Shown: one piece after another, positions 44,014 through 52,982 of the stretch
Layout of the letters: each line of letters opens with the position of its first letter
Numbering within the stretch: the first letter of the stretch is position 1
NCBI RefSeq assembly: GCF_014334335.1
Contig: NZ_JACSEU010000003.1
Span: 1 to 64,000 of the forward strand
Reading direction: 5' to 3'
Length of the DNA stretch: 64,000 nt
Origin: Treponema sp. Marseille-Q3903
Lineage (GTDB): Bacteria; Spirochaetota; Spirochaetia; Treponematales; Treponemataceae
Position numbers and translations under genes: made by a program
The notes under the pieces: model-generated
What the model saw: the letters and a program-made list of their open reading frames with translations, nothing else
The model's database searches: none
What the model was told of the DNA's origin: nothing

Positions 44014-45030
44014 TTAAATATCCATATTTGCTGAAATCAAAGCATATCTTATATCATCTTTAAGAACAGGAGTAGGACTTTTAAACAATGTCAATCCCGT
44101 TCCTCCTTTATCTATTTCTACGTTCAATTCCGGATAATATTTTTCTTTAATCTCTCGAACTTGATCGATAATTCTGGCATAATTTACGTTCGCAATTTTA
44201 GGATCCGACTCTTCTGCAACAGGCATAAATTGCTCAACGAGTTTTTCTCTCGGAATAAAAACTCCTTCAGGCTTTATGTTGCTGTTGTTTCTGTAAACAA
44301 GCCATGCGTAGATATCTTTTCCGACAGGACTTGAAATATCTTTATAGACAGTGTAATTGATTGGAACTCCGTGTTGCTGGCAAAAATGAGCAAAATTTGC
44401 AGAAAGGATTATTTTAAATTTTCCGATTCTGGGATTTTTCGATTTTTCGTCAAAAATTTCTTGGTACTGCACCCCTTCTGTAAAAAGAATAGTTCCAGTT
44501 GAAGTTGTACGCACTGTAACATCTCTTTTTGGGAGTTTTTCATCAGGTCCATATAAATTTTTAAAAAGATATGCCTGTTCCTGTTTTTCAACTTTTTGTT
44601 CAAATGAAAATGTTGCTTTTTTAAAACATTCAAGTTGCTCCTGAATATCTTGTCCTCTCTGGCGAGGAAGTTGCATTTCCCTCAAAAGTTGAGACAGCGA
44701 TTCGAATTCGATTTCAACAGGAGCGTCTTTTATTTTAGAAATTACGGCATGTGTTGTAAAAACGCTCAGCAAAAGTCTGCCATATTTTCCAAACGGAACA
44801 TTTTTAGGCGAATTCAAAATCAATGAAATTCCGTTGCTTCCCTTTCTTACAAATTCTGTTTTATTTATATTTTTGAAAGGAAGTGATGCAGTCGTAAAGA
44901 AACTCGGAATATAACTTAAAGAAAGTTTTGATTCAGATTTTTCTTCAAGCCCTTTCAACGATGCAAAAAGTTCATCAGAAGAGTTGTCTACTGGGGCAAG
45001 TGATGTTTTTTCCGGTAATTTTTTTCCCAT
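44014..45030 (-). CDS. repA: plasmid-type replication initiator RepA
   Basis: This 338-residue protein resembles plasmid RepA initiators (PF04796). It has YGRLLLSVFTTHAVISK, a winged-helix-like part with ELLREMQLPRQRGQD-type spacing (seen as QLLREMQLPRQRGQDIQ), ARIILS-like FKIILSANFAHFCQQHGVPI and KDIYAWLVYRNN. Such proteins bind iterons and open the origin. The origin lies directly after its stop. Its ATG overlaps the upstream stop by one base. The set parA-RHH-repA on one strand is normal for low-copy plasmids and chromids. Confidence 0.82.
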   Translation of the reverse strand: MGKKLPEKTSLAPVDNSSDELFASLKGLEEKSESKLSLSYIPSFFTTASLPFKNINKTEFVRKGSNGISLILNSPKNVPFGKYGRLLLSVFTTHAVISKIKDAPVEIEFESLSQLLREMQLPRQRGQDIQEQLECFKKATFSFEQKVEKQEQAYLFKNLYGPDEKLPKRDVTVRTTSTGTILFTEGVQYQEIFDEKSKNPRIGKFKIILSANFAHFCQQHGVPINYTVYKDISSPVGKDIYAWLVYRNNSNIKPEGVFIPREKLVEQFMPVAEESDPKIANVNYARIIDQVREIKEKYYPELNVEIDKGGTGLTLFKSPTPVLKDDIRYALISANMDI

Positions 45031-45386
45031 TATTCTACCTTCTTTGATATTCCACCTTTGGAAATTACGACATTTCCTGCTGCAACTTCTTTTTCAAGAA
45101 ATTCAAAAGAGGCTTCAATGTACTGTGTAATTGTGACTCCACAGTTTGTGCAGAATTTTTTAATTTCATCGCGGCGACCCGGAGAAAGCCTAATATTCAT
45201 CACATCTGCGTATTTCCCTTTTGATAAAGATGATTCAACAGATGTTTGTATCGGTTTCAATTGCCTTTCAGACTGGGAAGTGTGATCAACGTTTTGTTCT
45301 TCTCCAACATGGAATACATCTTTGTGAACATTGTTTTTCATTTGTGTAAAAAAGTCCGCAGGAATTTCTTTCTTTGCAATTGGCAT
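45030..45386 (-). CDS. ribbon-helix-helix-like partner of ParA (putative partition protein)
   Basis: The 118-residue protein has a disordered, charged first half and a carboxy-terminal segment NIRLSPGRRDEIKKFCTNCG followed by VTITQYIEASFEFLEKEV. That strand-helix-helix pattern fits ribbon-helix-helix proteins such as ParG or omega, which act as the centromere-binding partner of ParA. GGAGGGG precedes ATG 45386. It sits between parA and repA with tight spacing. Assignment is by pattern and place only. Confidence 0.65.
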   Translation of the reverse strand: MPIAKKEIPADFFTQMKNNVHKDVFHVGEEQNVDHTSQSERQLKPIQTSVESSLSKGKYADVMNIRLSPGRRDEIKKFCTNCGVTITQYIEASFEFLEKEVAAGNVVISKGGISKKVE

Positions 45387-45399
45387 ATTTCCCCTCCTT

Positions 45400-46152
45400 T
45401 TATTTTACAAGATCCGCAAGGTTTTTCAGCGCATCAAGAGTTTCTTTTTTTCCACCTCGCTGTTGGATTGTCTGCCTTGCCAAAGTTGCATATTTAAAAT
45501 CTTGGTCTACAGGAACAAAAACAACGTTAAAATCGCCCTCGTTCAGCCCTTCCGAAATGATGTCAGTAAGCTTTATAGACCTGTTGATTTCGTTCAGGAC
45601 AATTGTTTCAAATTTTGGGTTTTGAGAGTGTTTCCGTTTTTTAAAACTTTCAAGGTTGTTTTTGAAAATCTGAAGTCCATCTTGAGAATACGCATCAGCT
45701 TTGATGACTGCAATAACTTCGTCCGACGCAATCATTATGTTTTCTTCAAATTCGTCAAATGCAGGAGATGTGTCAAAAATACAATAATCAAAATTGAGCT
45801 TCTTTACTTCTTCACAAAGGTCCGAGAAAATAAAAGGCTCTTTTGAAGCTTCGCTTGTTCTGTATGTCCGCAAAGAACGGAATCCTTTTCTGTCAATTGA
45901 ATTCGTCGGAATGATATAAAGATTTTCAATTTGCGTTTTAGATATTGCCTGATCGATTGTCACGTCCCCATAAAGAGTTTCTGCAAGATCATGGCTGAAA
46001 GATTCAAGCAATGTTCCTGTCGTATTTCCTTGCGGGTCTGCATCTATCAAAAGAACTTTTTTACCACGTCTTGCAAGCTCTGCCGCAAGCGATAAACTGA
46101 CTGTTGTTTTGCCTACTCCACCCTTCTGAATAGACACTGCGATTTTTTTCAT
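45400..46152 (-). CDS. parA: ParA-family partition ATPase
   Basis: This 250-residue Walker-type ATPase starts MKKIAVSIQKGGVGKTTVSL with the deviant Walker A KGGVGKTT, then LLIDADPQGNTTGTLL and CIFDTSPAFDEFEEN. It lacks an amino-terminal HTH, so it is the small ParA type (class Ib) that pairs with small RHH proteins. It moves plasmid or chromosome copies apart before division. GAGGTGGG precedes ATG 46152. It heads the parA-RHH-repA operon. Confidence 0.9.
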   Translation of the reverse strand: MKKIAVSIQKGGVGKTTVSLSLAAELARRGKKVLLIDADPQGNTTGTLLESFSHDLAETLYGDVTIDQAISKTQIENLYIIPTNSIDRKGFRSLRTYRTSEASKEPFIFSDLCEEVKKLNFDYCIFDTSPAFDEFEENIMIASDEVIAVIKADAYSQDGLQIFKNNLESFKKRKHSQNPKFETIVLNEINRSIKLTDIISEGLNEGDFNVVFVPVDQDFKYATLARQTIQQRGGKKETLDALKNLADLVK

Positions 46153-46193
46153 TTTTATCCCACCTCAAAATATTTGTACTTTTTATACGTATA

Positions 46194-46371
46194 TATATCT
46201 AATCATATTTTTTAGAAAAAATCAAATAAAAAATATTAGAAATATTAGAAGTCTAACAGTATTTATTAGAAAACTTAGATAAAAACTAATTAAAAAGCTA
46301 AACAAAAATGCAATAAAAATGCTAAACAATCTAATCTAAAACTTTAGATAGATTAGATAAAATCTAATCTA
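46194..46371. repeat. AT-rich TTAGAT/ATCTAA repeat cluster upstream of parA (candidate centromere)
   Basis: At least ten TTAGA or TCTAA elements in both orientations occur from 46211 to 46371, with a dense end: TCTAATCTAA (46330-46339), TTTAGATAGATTAGAT (46343-46358) and ATCTAATCTA (46361-46370). The palindrome TATACGTATA (46194-46203) lies near parA and may be a promoter part. Small ParA systems often have their partition site here. The rest of 46153-46491 shows no gene. Confidence 0.55.
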
Positions 46372-46491
46372 TAAAAACACGCTCTAGGATTCTCTCAGAC
46401 GCATTCATTTTATGAAAATTGAAAACTTACTCATTTTTTCAATTTGGACACGTTGTGCGCAATATTTTGATTTTTACAAAAATAGAAAAAT

Positions 46492-47217
46492 TTATATATC
46501 TTCAGGCCAGACAAACAAGTCGGCGCAGTTGCGTTCTCCACCGGAAATGTCGATTGCTTGACCTGTGCAAAAAGAGTTTGTGACAGTTATAAAAAAGCAC
46601 CATTCCGCCGCTTCTTCTGCTGTCATCCATTTTTTGAGGGGCGTTATGTCCATGATTTTTTGCCAAAGAATTTTGTCGTCAATCACGGGCTTATTAAGCT
46701 CTGTCATAACGCCGCCAAAGCACAGCGCATTGCATGTCGCTTTGTATTTGTTTGCAAGTCTGATAGCGCAATTTTTCATGTATCCGGTTACGCCGGCTTT
46801 TGATGCAACGTAAGAAGGAAATTCATTTCCGGTTAGGCTTGAGACAGAGCTGTTAAAAAGGACAGATTTTATAGATGGCTGAAAAGCGTATTTTTCGGTT
46901 ACGTTGATTGTTCCGATTAGGTTTACATTGATGTCTTCAATGCAAAATGAATTTTTATCGGAGCAAATGCTTTGAATACCGGCGTTGTTGATTAGAATTT
47001 CTACTTTTTTTAAAATCGGAAAATCTTTGCATTCCGGCAATGATTCTTTTTTTGATATATCCGCAATGATGTGCTGATAATTTTCTGGGTTTTTTATAGA
47101 ACTGCTGATTGTATCTTCTTTTATATCAAGCCCTATAACTTTGTGTCCTGCCTTCAAAAATTTGAGCGCTGTTGCACGCCCAATCCCTCGTGAAGTACCA
47201 GTGATGAGAATGTTCAT
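46492..47217 (-). CDS. short-chain dehydrogenase/reductase
   Basis: The 241-residue SDR has the cofactor motif GTSRGIGRA, NNAG in ILINNAGIQS, a Ser region (LFNSSVSSLTG) and the catalytic YVASK. Substrate and NAD/NADP choice cannot be read with confidence. Its ATG directly follows the stop of the upstream transporter gene, so the two are coupled. It is the first gene beyond the replication module. Confidence 0.85.
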   Translation of the reverse strand: MNILITGTSRGIGRATALKFLKAGHKVIGLDIKEDTISSSIKNPENYQHIIADISKKESLPECKDFPILKKVEILINNAGIQSICSDKNSFCIEDINVNLIGTINVTEKYAFQPSIKSVLFNSSVSSLTGNEFPSYVASKAGVTGYMKNCAIRLANKYKATCNALCFGGVMTELNKPVIDDKILWQKIMDITPLKKWMTAEEAAEWCFFITVTNSFCTGQAIDISGGERNCADLFVWPEDI

Positions 47218-47964
47218 TTATTCCGCCTTCTTTTTTACATAGTCAAAATATTCTTTGCCGACGTTTTCTTTTTCCCAATTTTTGACAACTTTGTAGCCAA
47301 TTCCGCTGAACAATACTTCTGCCAAAAGTTCAAAAACTGCCCCGATTCCAGAGCAAACGAACACTTGAGTCCAAGACCATCCAAAGAAAAATTTTGAAAC
47401 GATTGTAGCAAAAATAAAATTATCGACATATTGCGCAAGAACTGTTGAAGTATAAGAGCGGAGAGCAAAGCCCGCAAACCCATTTGACAAAACTCTTTTC
47501 CCGATAAAGTCATTCAGCAATGCATTTACAATTGACGAAATGATAAATGCTGTTGCAGAGCCAAAAACTACATACCATGAACCTCCGAACGTTTTATTCA
47601 GGGCGTTGTTGATTTGAATGCTGTCGGTTGAATAAAATTCCCCCCACATTCCTGGAGCCAATGAAAGCAAATAAAAAATAATGCAGACAGAAAGATTGAC
47701 AAAAAGGGCGAGCAGCGAAACTTTGATGCTCGCTTTTGCTCCCCAGCGTTTGCAGATAACGTCCATGCAAAGAAACATAATCCAACTGAATACAAAACCA
47801 CAATCTAACGCAACATATTTGTAGTTGAGCAACTCTTTGTTCGCCATAAGGTTTGCGCATACGACGGAAAGAAAAAATAAAGAGATTGTAAGAGAAGGGA
47901 TGTTTCGGAATAAGAGCTTATAATCTTCAAGCTCCCTTTTGATTAAGTTGTGAAATTTGTTCAT
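47218..47964 (-). CDS. VUT-family transporter (YhhQ-like, putative queuosine-precursor uptake)
   Basis: This 248-residue membrane protein has six or so helices and the Vut_1 (PF02592) marks VVCANLMANKELLNYKYVAL, SSIVNALLNDFIGKRVLS and TVLAQYVDNFIFATIVSKFF. Relatives take up queuosine precursors, though longer members like this are untested. GGAGG precedes ATG 47964. It shares a unit with the SDR gene, and a structured repeat lies in its leader. Confidence 0.8.
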   Translation of the reverse strand: MNKFHNLIKRELEDYKLLFRNIPSLTISLFFLSVVCANLMANKELLNYKYVALDCGFVFSWIMFLCMDVICKRWGAKASIKVSLLALFVNLSVCIIFYLLSLAPGMWGEFYSTDSIQINNALNKTFGGSWYVVFGSATAFIISSIVNALLNDFIGKRVLSNGFAGFALRSYTSTVLAQYVDNFIFATIVSKFFFGWSWTQVFVCSGIGAVFELLAEVLFSGIGYKVVKNWEKENVGKEYFDYVKKKAE

Positions 47965-47981
47965 TTCGCCTCCATAAAAAA

Positions 47982-48082
47982 CCTCGCGTTAGCGGCCGTG
48001 CAGGAGGCACTGTATAAAAGTTTACGAAGCGCAATGCGCGAATAAACTTTAGGAATAAAAAAGACAAGGAAGTATTTTTTAT
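47982..48082. repeat. dispersed structured repeat, copy A
   Basis: An imperfect copy of the element also at 51722-51823. The shared core is a hairpin, AAAGTTTA (48017-48024) pairing with TAAACTTT (48043-48050) around an inner GCGC pair. A GCGTTA block and a GGAGG block precede it and ACAAGGAAGTA follows. Both copies lie in the leader of a minus-strand gene. Confidence 0.7.
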
Positions 48083-48187
48083 CCCGCCTCCTTAAGGATT
48101 TTAATTTATAAAGCGCAGGAGTTTTTGAGGATCATAAACTGCGCTGAGAGAAAATATATCACCTTAATAGAATTTACGCAATTCTCT

Positions 48188-48251
48188 AAAAAAAAGCCTT
48201 ATAAAAAGGCGAGGCTATCAAAACAAGTTGTTTACTTTTTTGACAGCCTCG
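48188..48251 (-). terminator. tandem terminators after the GH161-like gene
   Basis: On the minus strand CGAGGCT-x-TCAAAA pairs with TTTTGA-x-AGCCTCG (48210-48251). A second hairpin follows, GCCTT-N5-AAGGC with T8 (about 48189-48210). The latter is a textbook rho-independent terminator. The remaining bases of 48083-48350 show no gene. Confidence 0.82.
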
Positions 48252-48350
48252 GATAAGGAGTTATTTTTACTTTATTAACTAAATTTTCAATGATTGCGAA
48301 GCTTTTGCTTTTTCAATCCAATTAACACTTTTATATTTGGCGTTACCTTT

Positions 48351-51300
48351 TCACAGTTTTACCCAAGCCTCAATTTTTTGAATTTCACCGTTTCTGCTAA
48401 AAAGCTTTTTAGTCTCTTCAGCGGTAAGAGAGTTTCCTCCTCGCTTTGAACCATTTACAGAAATCTCTTCTTTTTGAGCTTTGTGATAGATAACAGGAGT
48501 GTTACACCATGTAAAACTCAATGTTCCATCATCTTTAAATTCACTGTCTCTTAAAATTTTCGGTTCAAAATATGCGATTCCGCTTTCAATGTTTACACCA
48601 AGTTCTCCCCAGCGTGTTAAAACCTCCTCTTTTACTTGCCCTGTCATGCCTGGCTGTTTTGCGCCTTGTCCGGACGGCGTGTGTGAGTATGGGTCTGCCG
48701 GGAACGCTCCGTAGAGAGAAGGTGTCTTGTTGAATCCAATTCCACTTCTTACGTCGTAATATGAATCTATCAAGGCGCTTACAATTTTCGGATCAGAATT
48801 AAACTTTATTGCACGGAAAACATTTTCCTGAATGGCAAGCAGAAGTTTTGAAACCATGTGCCAATATATACTTCCAAGACCTTCGTAAGCAAAGAACGTT
48901 CCCGAGCGACCTGTAAAACTATGGTGATTGAAAGTTTTTTCATAAAGAGCATTGAGCATTTTCATCTCTTCTGACGTCGGCTTTTCTTTTTCACTTAAAG
49001 TTGCACAGTAATCTTCCATAAATCTTGAATTTCTGAATTCGGAATTGAAATGGAATGTGCCTTTTTTATCGGCGGCGAGAATTTTTGTGCCGGTTTTTTC
49101 AATCAAAGAAGCAAGTTTTGACGCATCTTCTTTCGAAACGCAGTTTTTATCGATAAAATTCTTGAGTTCTTTGTCAGGATACAGCATATAAGAATTCTGT
49201 CTAGCTTCATAAATCTTGCTGTTTTTTAACGCTTTTATGACGTCTAAAGCCTCTTCCGGGAGCAAAAGTTGTGCGGAGAGAACTGCAACTTGCCCTTCAA
49301 GCATTTCGTCCAGATGCTCAATTTTCATTTCGTTGTCTGAAATTTTTACTGTATTGTACGAATGATAAAGCCCGTCATCTCGTTTGTTTATTCTGATTGT
49401 GTTTTTAATGTGAATATTTATTGCCTCAAGATTATTGATAATCTCCAGACGAGATATAATTTCAGTTCCGTTCGCATAACCTTTTTCATAAAGGGCATCG
49501 CGTTCAATTTCGAAAAACTTTCCTTCAGCATCAGTAAATTCTCGACGTGTTTTATTGTTCTTTATAGAAGCTTCTGGCAAAGTTGTTCTGTAAAGATTTC
49601 CTAGTGACTTAAAGCAATTAGCGATAGGCGAGGGGAGTTCAAATTGCTGAATTTTTGAGTCGTTGTACATTTTGATGAGGAATGAAATAAATCTGTGAAG
49701 ATAACAAAGAGTGACCAGTGAAAGTCCATAACCAGCGAGCGCGTTGTTGGCGTCGTTCCATTCTGGACGCTGTGTATTGAGCCAGATTCCACCTCCAGGA
49801 ACAAAATTCGCTGTTTTTGCAATCACAATCTGAAGGAGTTTTGCTGTCAAAGTTACAAGCGCAACATTTTCATTTTTGTCACGGACGAGTTTTGCGTCTG
49901 AGCCGTAAGCCTTAGATTTTTCTTGAAGTTTAGAATCGAGTTCTCTATCGAATAAAATTGTGCTTCGCGGATTTTCCAAAATATTTTTGTAGCTTTTTAT
50001 TCTGTAAGGAACATTTGAGCTTGCGTAGATTTTTGCATCCAGAGAAGAAAGCAGCTCATCTCGGTTAGAATCGCTGTAAAACTCCAAAAGTTTTTCAAGA
50101 TAGATAACCTGATGGTCGCCCCAAAAACCAATCTGCGCCCAAGGGTTGTTAAGATCAGGAACTTCCCAATTTATGCCTTCTCTTGAAATGTGGTAAGGAT
50201 TGAATCCTTCGATTGTCATTGCGTTTAAGAATTTTGCAGTCATATTTTTTATGTACTGCGGATATGACCATGCTAGCGCCTCCCAGTTTTGGAATATATC
50301 GCGCCAGTTTCCTTCATAATTTAGAATTGGGTTTCCTTTATCGTCTCTAAGCTTGATGTTGAATCTATTCCAAGGACGGCTTGGATCTCCATGACGGCGA
50401 GAAAAAGTCAGAGGCATATATTCGTAAAATAAGCGCTCCAACTGTGTGTTGTCAACGGCTTTTATTGCCTGTTCAAGCTCTTCGTAGCTTACAAACCCGT
50501 CTTTGTCTGAATTTGGCTCAACTTTTTTTGAAATGTTTTCAGCGAGTTTTACAAGTTGTTTATTTCTCTGAGATATAAATTTTACAAAATCTTCAAGATT
50601 GATTTTTCCGTTGTTTGCAAAAAAACCTCCGCGCATGATGTTGAACATGACGTTTTGTGTGTGGTGAGAGCATGTCATCAAATCTGCTGTTTGCTGAAAA
50701 CCGTCTGATTCTGAAATATAAGTTTCCATAAGCTTTTGACACTCGTAGATGTCTTTTTCCAATTCTTTTGTAACGGCGTTTCTGTCTACAATCTGGCTGC
50801 AAAGGTCTGTCACGCGGACGCTATCCAACCTGGTATCAAAAACTTGATACCACGATTCCGAAGAATTTTTTTGAAGATTGATTTCTTTTAAAATATAAGC
50901 TGCTGGGCGTTTTCCTTTTACAACTGACATTTTTTCAATTTTTTTGCCATTTGCAAAAAGATTTGGCGCTTCAGGATTAAGAATTATTGTGTCCTTTGTT
51001 GAAAACCAGCATGTATTTGCAAACAGCCCTTCACTTGGTTCCGCTTTGTCAGTTACGATTGAAGAAACAGCAAACAGAGCAAGATTTGATTTTTCCTCTA
51101 AATCAGTTTTTTTGTAAGCGTCAAGGAGGACGCTGTTGTTGTTTTGGAAATCGGCGGTTACGCATGCCGGCAGAATGTTGCGACATCCGTCAAGAATTTT
51201 TATATCTACCGCTTTATCAGAGAGTTTTGTGATGATTGATTTGCGAACAAGTCCAAATTTTGCAGAAGACGTCCAGCAATAACGGAAAGAAAGTTCTAGC

Positions 51301-51701
51301 TCATTGTTGATTTCCTCAAACCAAACGCAACTTCCTGTTTTATTTTTGTAGATGTTTCTTACAATATTTTTATCGGCAATGTTCCTGATTGCCTGTGAAC
51401 TATATAATGAAGAAAAAGGTTCCCAGATAACAACCCCGTTACAAGTTTGTACTTGAATCGCTGTATAAGAACCTGTGTAACTTTTAGCATCAGAGACTTT
51501 ATCTGCTGTATAATATGGAAAAATAGCGTGATCGCAGTCGATTCTGCCTGCGGTAACTCCGCCTTGCGCCCAGCAGAAATTCCAAATATCAGAAGAACTC
51601 GTGATCGTCATAAAAAAATCTTCCATGCAATCGTAGTTCTCAATTTTATAGTATTGGTCTCCGTCTAATTTTGTAAAGAAACCTTTGCAAATCTTGTCCA
51701 T
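48351..51701 (-). CDS. GH161-like beta-1,3-glucan (oligosaccharide) phosphorylase
   Basis: The 1116-residue cytoplasmic protein resembles the large GH94-related phosphorylases, best GH161. It has FCWAQGGVTAGRID near the start, SRRHGDPSRPWNRF at 434-447, WRDIFQNWEALAWSYPQY, and RPEWNDANNALAGYGLS near 646-660, where the Asp lines up with the GH94 general acid. GH161 enzymes phosphorolyse beta-1,3-glucan chains to glucose 1-phosphate. An EF-hand-like loop, NSDKDGFVSYEELE (398-411), sits inside. It is divergent from the importer and glucanase genes. TAGGAG precedes ATG 51701. Confidence 0.75.
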   Translation of the reverse strand: MDKICKGFFTKLDGDQYYKIENYDCMEDFFMTITSSSDIWNFCWAQGGVTAGRIDCDHAIFPYYTADKVSDAKSYTGSYTAIQVQTCNGVVIWEPFSSLYSSQAIRNIADKNIVRNIYKNKTGSCVWFEEINNELELSFRYCWTSSAKFGLVRKSIITKLSDKAVDIKILDGCRNILPACVTADFQNNNSVLLDAYKKTDLEEKSNLALFAVSSIVTDKAEPSEGLFANTCWFSTKDTIILNPEAPNLFANGKKIEKMSVVKGKRPAAYILKEINLQKNSSESWYQVFDTRLDSVRVTDLCSQIVDRNAVTKELEKDIYECQKLMETYISESDGFQQTADLMTCSHHTQNVMFNIMRGGFFANNGKINLEDFVKFISQRNKQLVKLAENISKKVEPNSDKDGFVSYEELEQAIKAVDNTQLERLFYEYMPLTFSRRHGDPSRPWNRFNIKLRDDKGNPILNYEGNWRDIFQNWEALAWSYPQYIKNMTAKFLNAMTIEGFNPYHISREGINWEVPDLNNPWAQIGFWGDHQVIYLEKLLEFYSDSNRDELLSSLDAKIYASSNVPYRIKSYKNILENPRSTILFDRELDSKLQEKSKAYGSDAKLVRDKNENVALVTLTAKLLQIVIAKTANFVPGGGIWLNTQRPEWNDANNALAGYGLSLVTLCYLHRFISFLIKMYNDSKIQQFELPSPIANCFKSLGNLYRTTLPEASIKNNKTRREFTDAEGKFFEIERDALYEKGYANGTEIISRLEIINNLEAINIHIKNTIRINKRDDGLYHSYNTVKISDNEMKIEHLDEMLEGQVAVLSAQLLLPEEALDVIKALKNSKIYEARQNSYMLYPDKELKNFIDKNCVSKEDASKLASLIEKTGTKILAADKKGTFHFNSEFRNSRFMEDYCATLSEKEKPTSEEMKMLNALYEKTFNHHSFTGRSGTFFAYEGLGSIYWHMVSKLLLAIQENVFRAIKFNSDPKIVSALIDSYYDVRSGIGFNKTPSLYGAFPADPYSHTPSGQGAKQPGMTGQVKEEVLTRWGELGVNIESGIAYFEPKILRDSEFKDDGTLSFTWCNTPVIYHKAQKEEISVNGSKRGGNSLTAEETKKLFSRNGEIQKIEAWVKL

Positions 51702-51721
51702 TAGATACTCCTATAGAAACA

Positions 51722-51823
51722 CTGCGTTAAAGGCAACGCAAGGAGGGGTGTATCAAAGTTTACCCAGCGCGACGCGCAAATAAACTTTCTTGATAAAAAT
51801 TACAAGGAAGTAATCTTTACAAA
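51722..51823. repeat. dispersed structured repeat, copy B
   Basis: The second copy of the element at 47982-48082. AAAGTTTA (51755-51762) pairs with TAAACTTT (51781-51788) around AGCGC/GCGC. The blocks GCGTTA, GGAGG, TGTAT and ACAAGGAAGTA occur in the same order as in copy A. The rest of 51824-51989 holds only the likely promoter region of the importer genes; no clear consensus was found. Confidence 0.7.
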
Positions 51824-51989
51824 ATTCCTCTTTCTTGCTTCTGCAAATAAGGTAATTCAACAATATTTTGCTGTCAATTTAGTTTAAACGCAAAACCGAA
51901 AAAAAAACACCTTAACGAAAACTTACAATCTGGCGGATTTATGTCACCAAAATTATACTCATATTGCAAACAAGAAAAGAGGAATGGCT

Positions 51990-52967
51990 ATGAAAGAAAA
52001 CAAAAATGATAATTCTCATACAAAATTAGTAAAAAAAACTTTTTGGGTAAGGTTGAGAGAAGAAAAGTTTCTGCAATTTATGGCAATCTGTGGCGTTATC
52101 TGGATGATTATTTTCAACTATATTCCCATGTATGGATTGCTTATAGCATTTAAGAAAAACTTCTATATCACAACCCCTTTGTTCTCTTCAAAGTTTTTTA
52201 AAACTCCTTGGGCGACGAATCATGGATTTCAGCACTTTTTGGCTTTTTTCAAAGACGAGGAATTCGTCAACATTATAACAAATACTCTTGGCATCAGTTT
52301 GATTAAGCTCGCTGTTTGTTTTACGCTGCCAATCGTTTTTGCTCTTTTGCTCAACGAGGTTCGAAGCGTAAGGTTTAAAAAAGCAATTCAGACAATTACT
52401 TATATGCCACACTTTCTTTCTTGGGTAGTTCTTGGGGGAATCCTTACAACGTGGCTTGGAGAAACAGGCCTTTTTAATCAGATTCTTGGAAAACTAGGCG
52501 TTTTGACTGAGCCGGTCACATTTCTTGCGTACCCAAAATATTTTTGGCCGATTGTGATTGTTTCTGATTTATGGAAGGAACTTGGCTGGAACGCAATCAT
52601 CTATCTTGCGGCAATTTCCGGTATTGATCAGGAGATGTATGAGGCTGCAAGAGTTGATGGCGCTAACCGATGGAGGCAGATTTGGTCTATAACGCTACCT
52701 TCGATTGCTCCGACAATTACAATTTTGTTTATATTGAATATCGGTGGGCTTTTGAACAGTAACTTCGATCAAATTCTTGTTCTTTGGAATCCGTTGAACA
52801 ATGCGCGCAGTAATGTAATTGATTTGTATGTTTATTCGGCTGCTATGCGCGGTATGAGATATTCCTATGCTTCGGCAATAGGTTTGTTTAAATCTGTGAT
52901 TGCATTTGTGCTGTTGTTTTTTGCTAACAAGGTTACAAACAAACTAAACGATACTTCGTTGTTCTAA
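51990..52967 (+). CDS. oligosaccharide ABC transporter permease, LplB type
   Basis: This 325-residue MalF-type permease has six membrane helices and the EAA loop DQEMYEAARVDGANRWRQIW. The LplB/YteP-like start FLQFMAICGVIWMIIFNYIP and YGLLIAFKKNF places it with permeases for complex polysaccharide fragments. GAGG favours ATG 51990 over 51984. It heads the run with a second permease and a binding lipoprotein. No ATPase is encoded here; a shared MsmX-like ATPase is expected. Confidence 0.9.
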   Translation: MKENKNDNSHTKLVKKTFWVRLREEKFLQFMAICGVIWMIIFNYIPMYGLLIAFKKNFYITTPLFSSKFFKTPWATNHGFQHFLAFFKDEEFVNIITNTLGISLIKLAVCFTLPIVFALLLNEVRSVRFKKAIQTITYMPHFLSWVVLGGILTTWLGETGLFNQILGKLGVLTEPVTFLAYPKYFWPIVIVSDLWKELGWNAIIYLAAISGIDQEMYEAARVDGANRWRQIWSITLPSIAPTITILFILNIGGLLNSNFDQILVLWNPLNNARSNVIDLYVYSAAMRGMRYSYASAIGLFKSVIAFVLLFFANKVTNKLNDTSLF

Positions 52968-52982
52968 TAAGAGGTGATGAAA

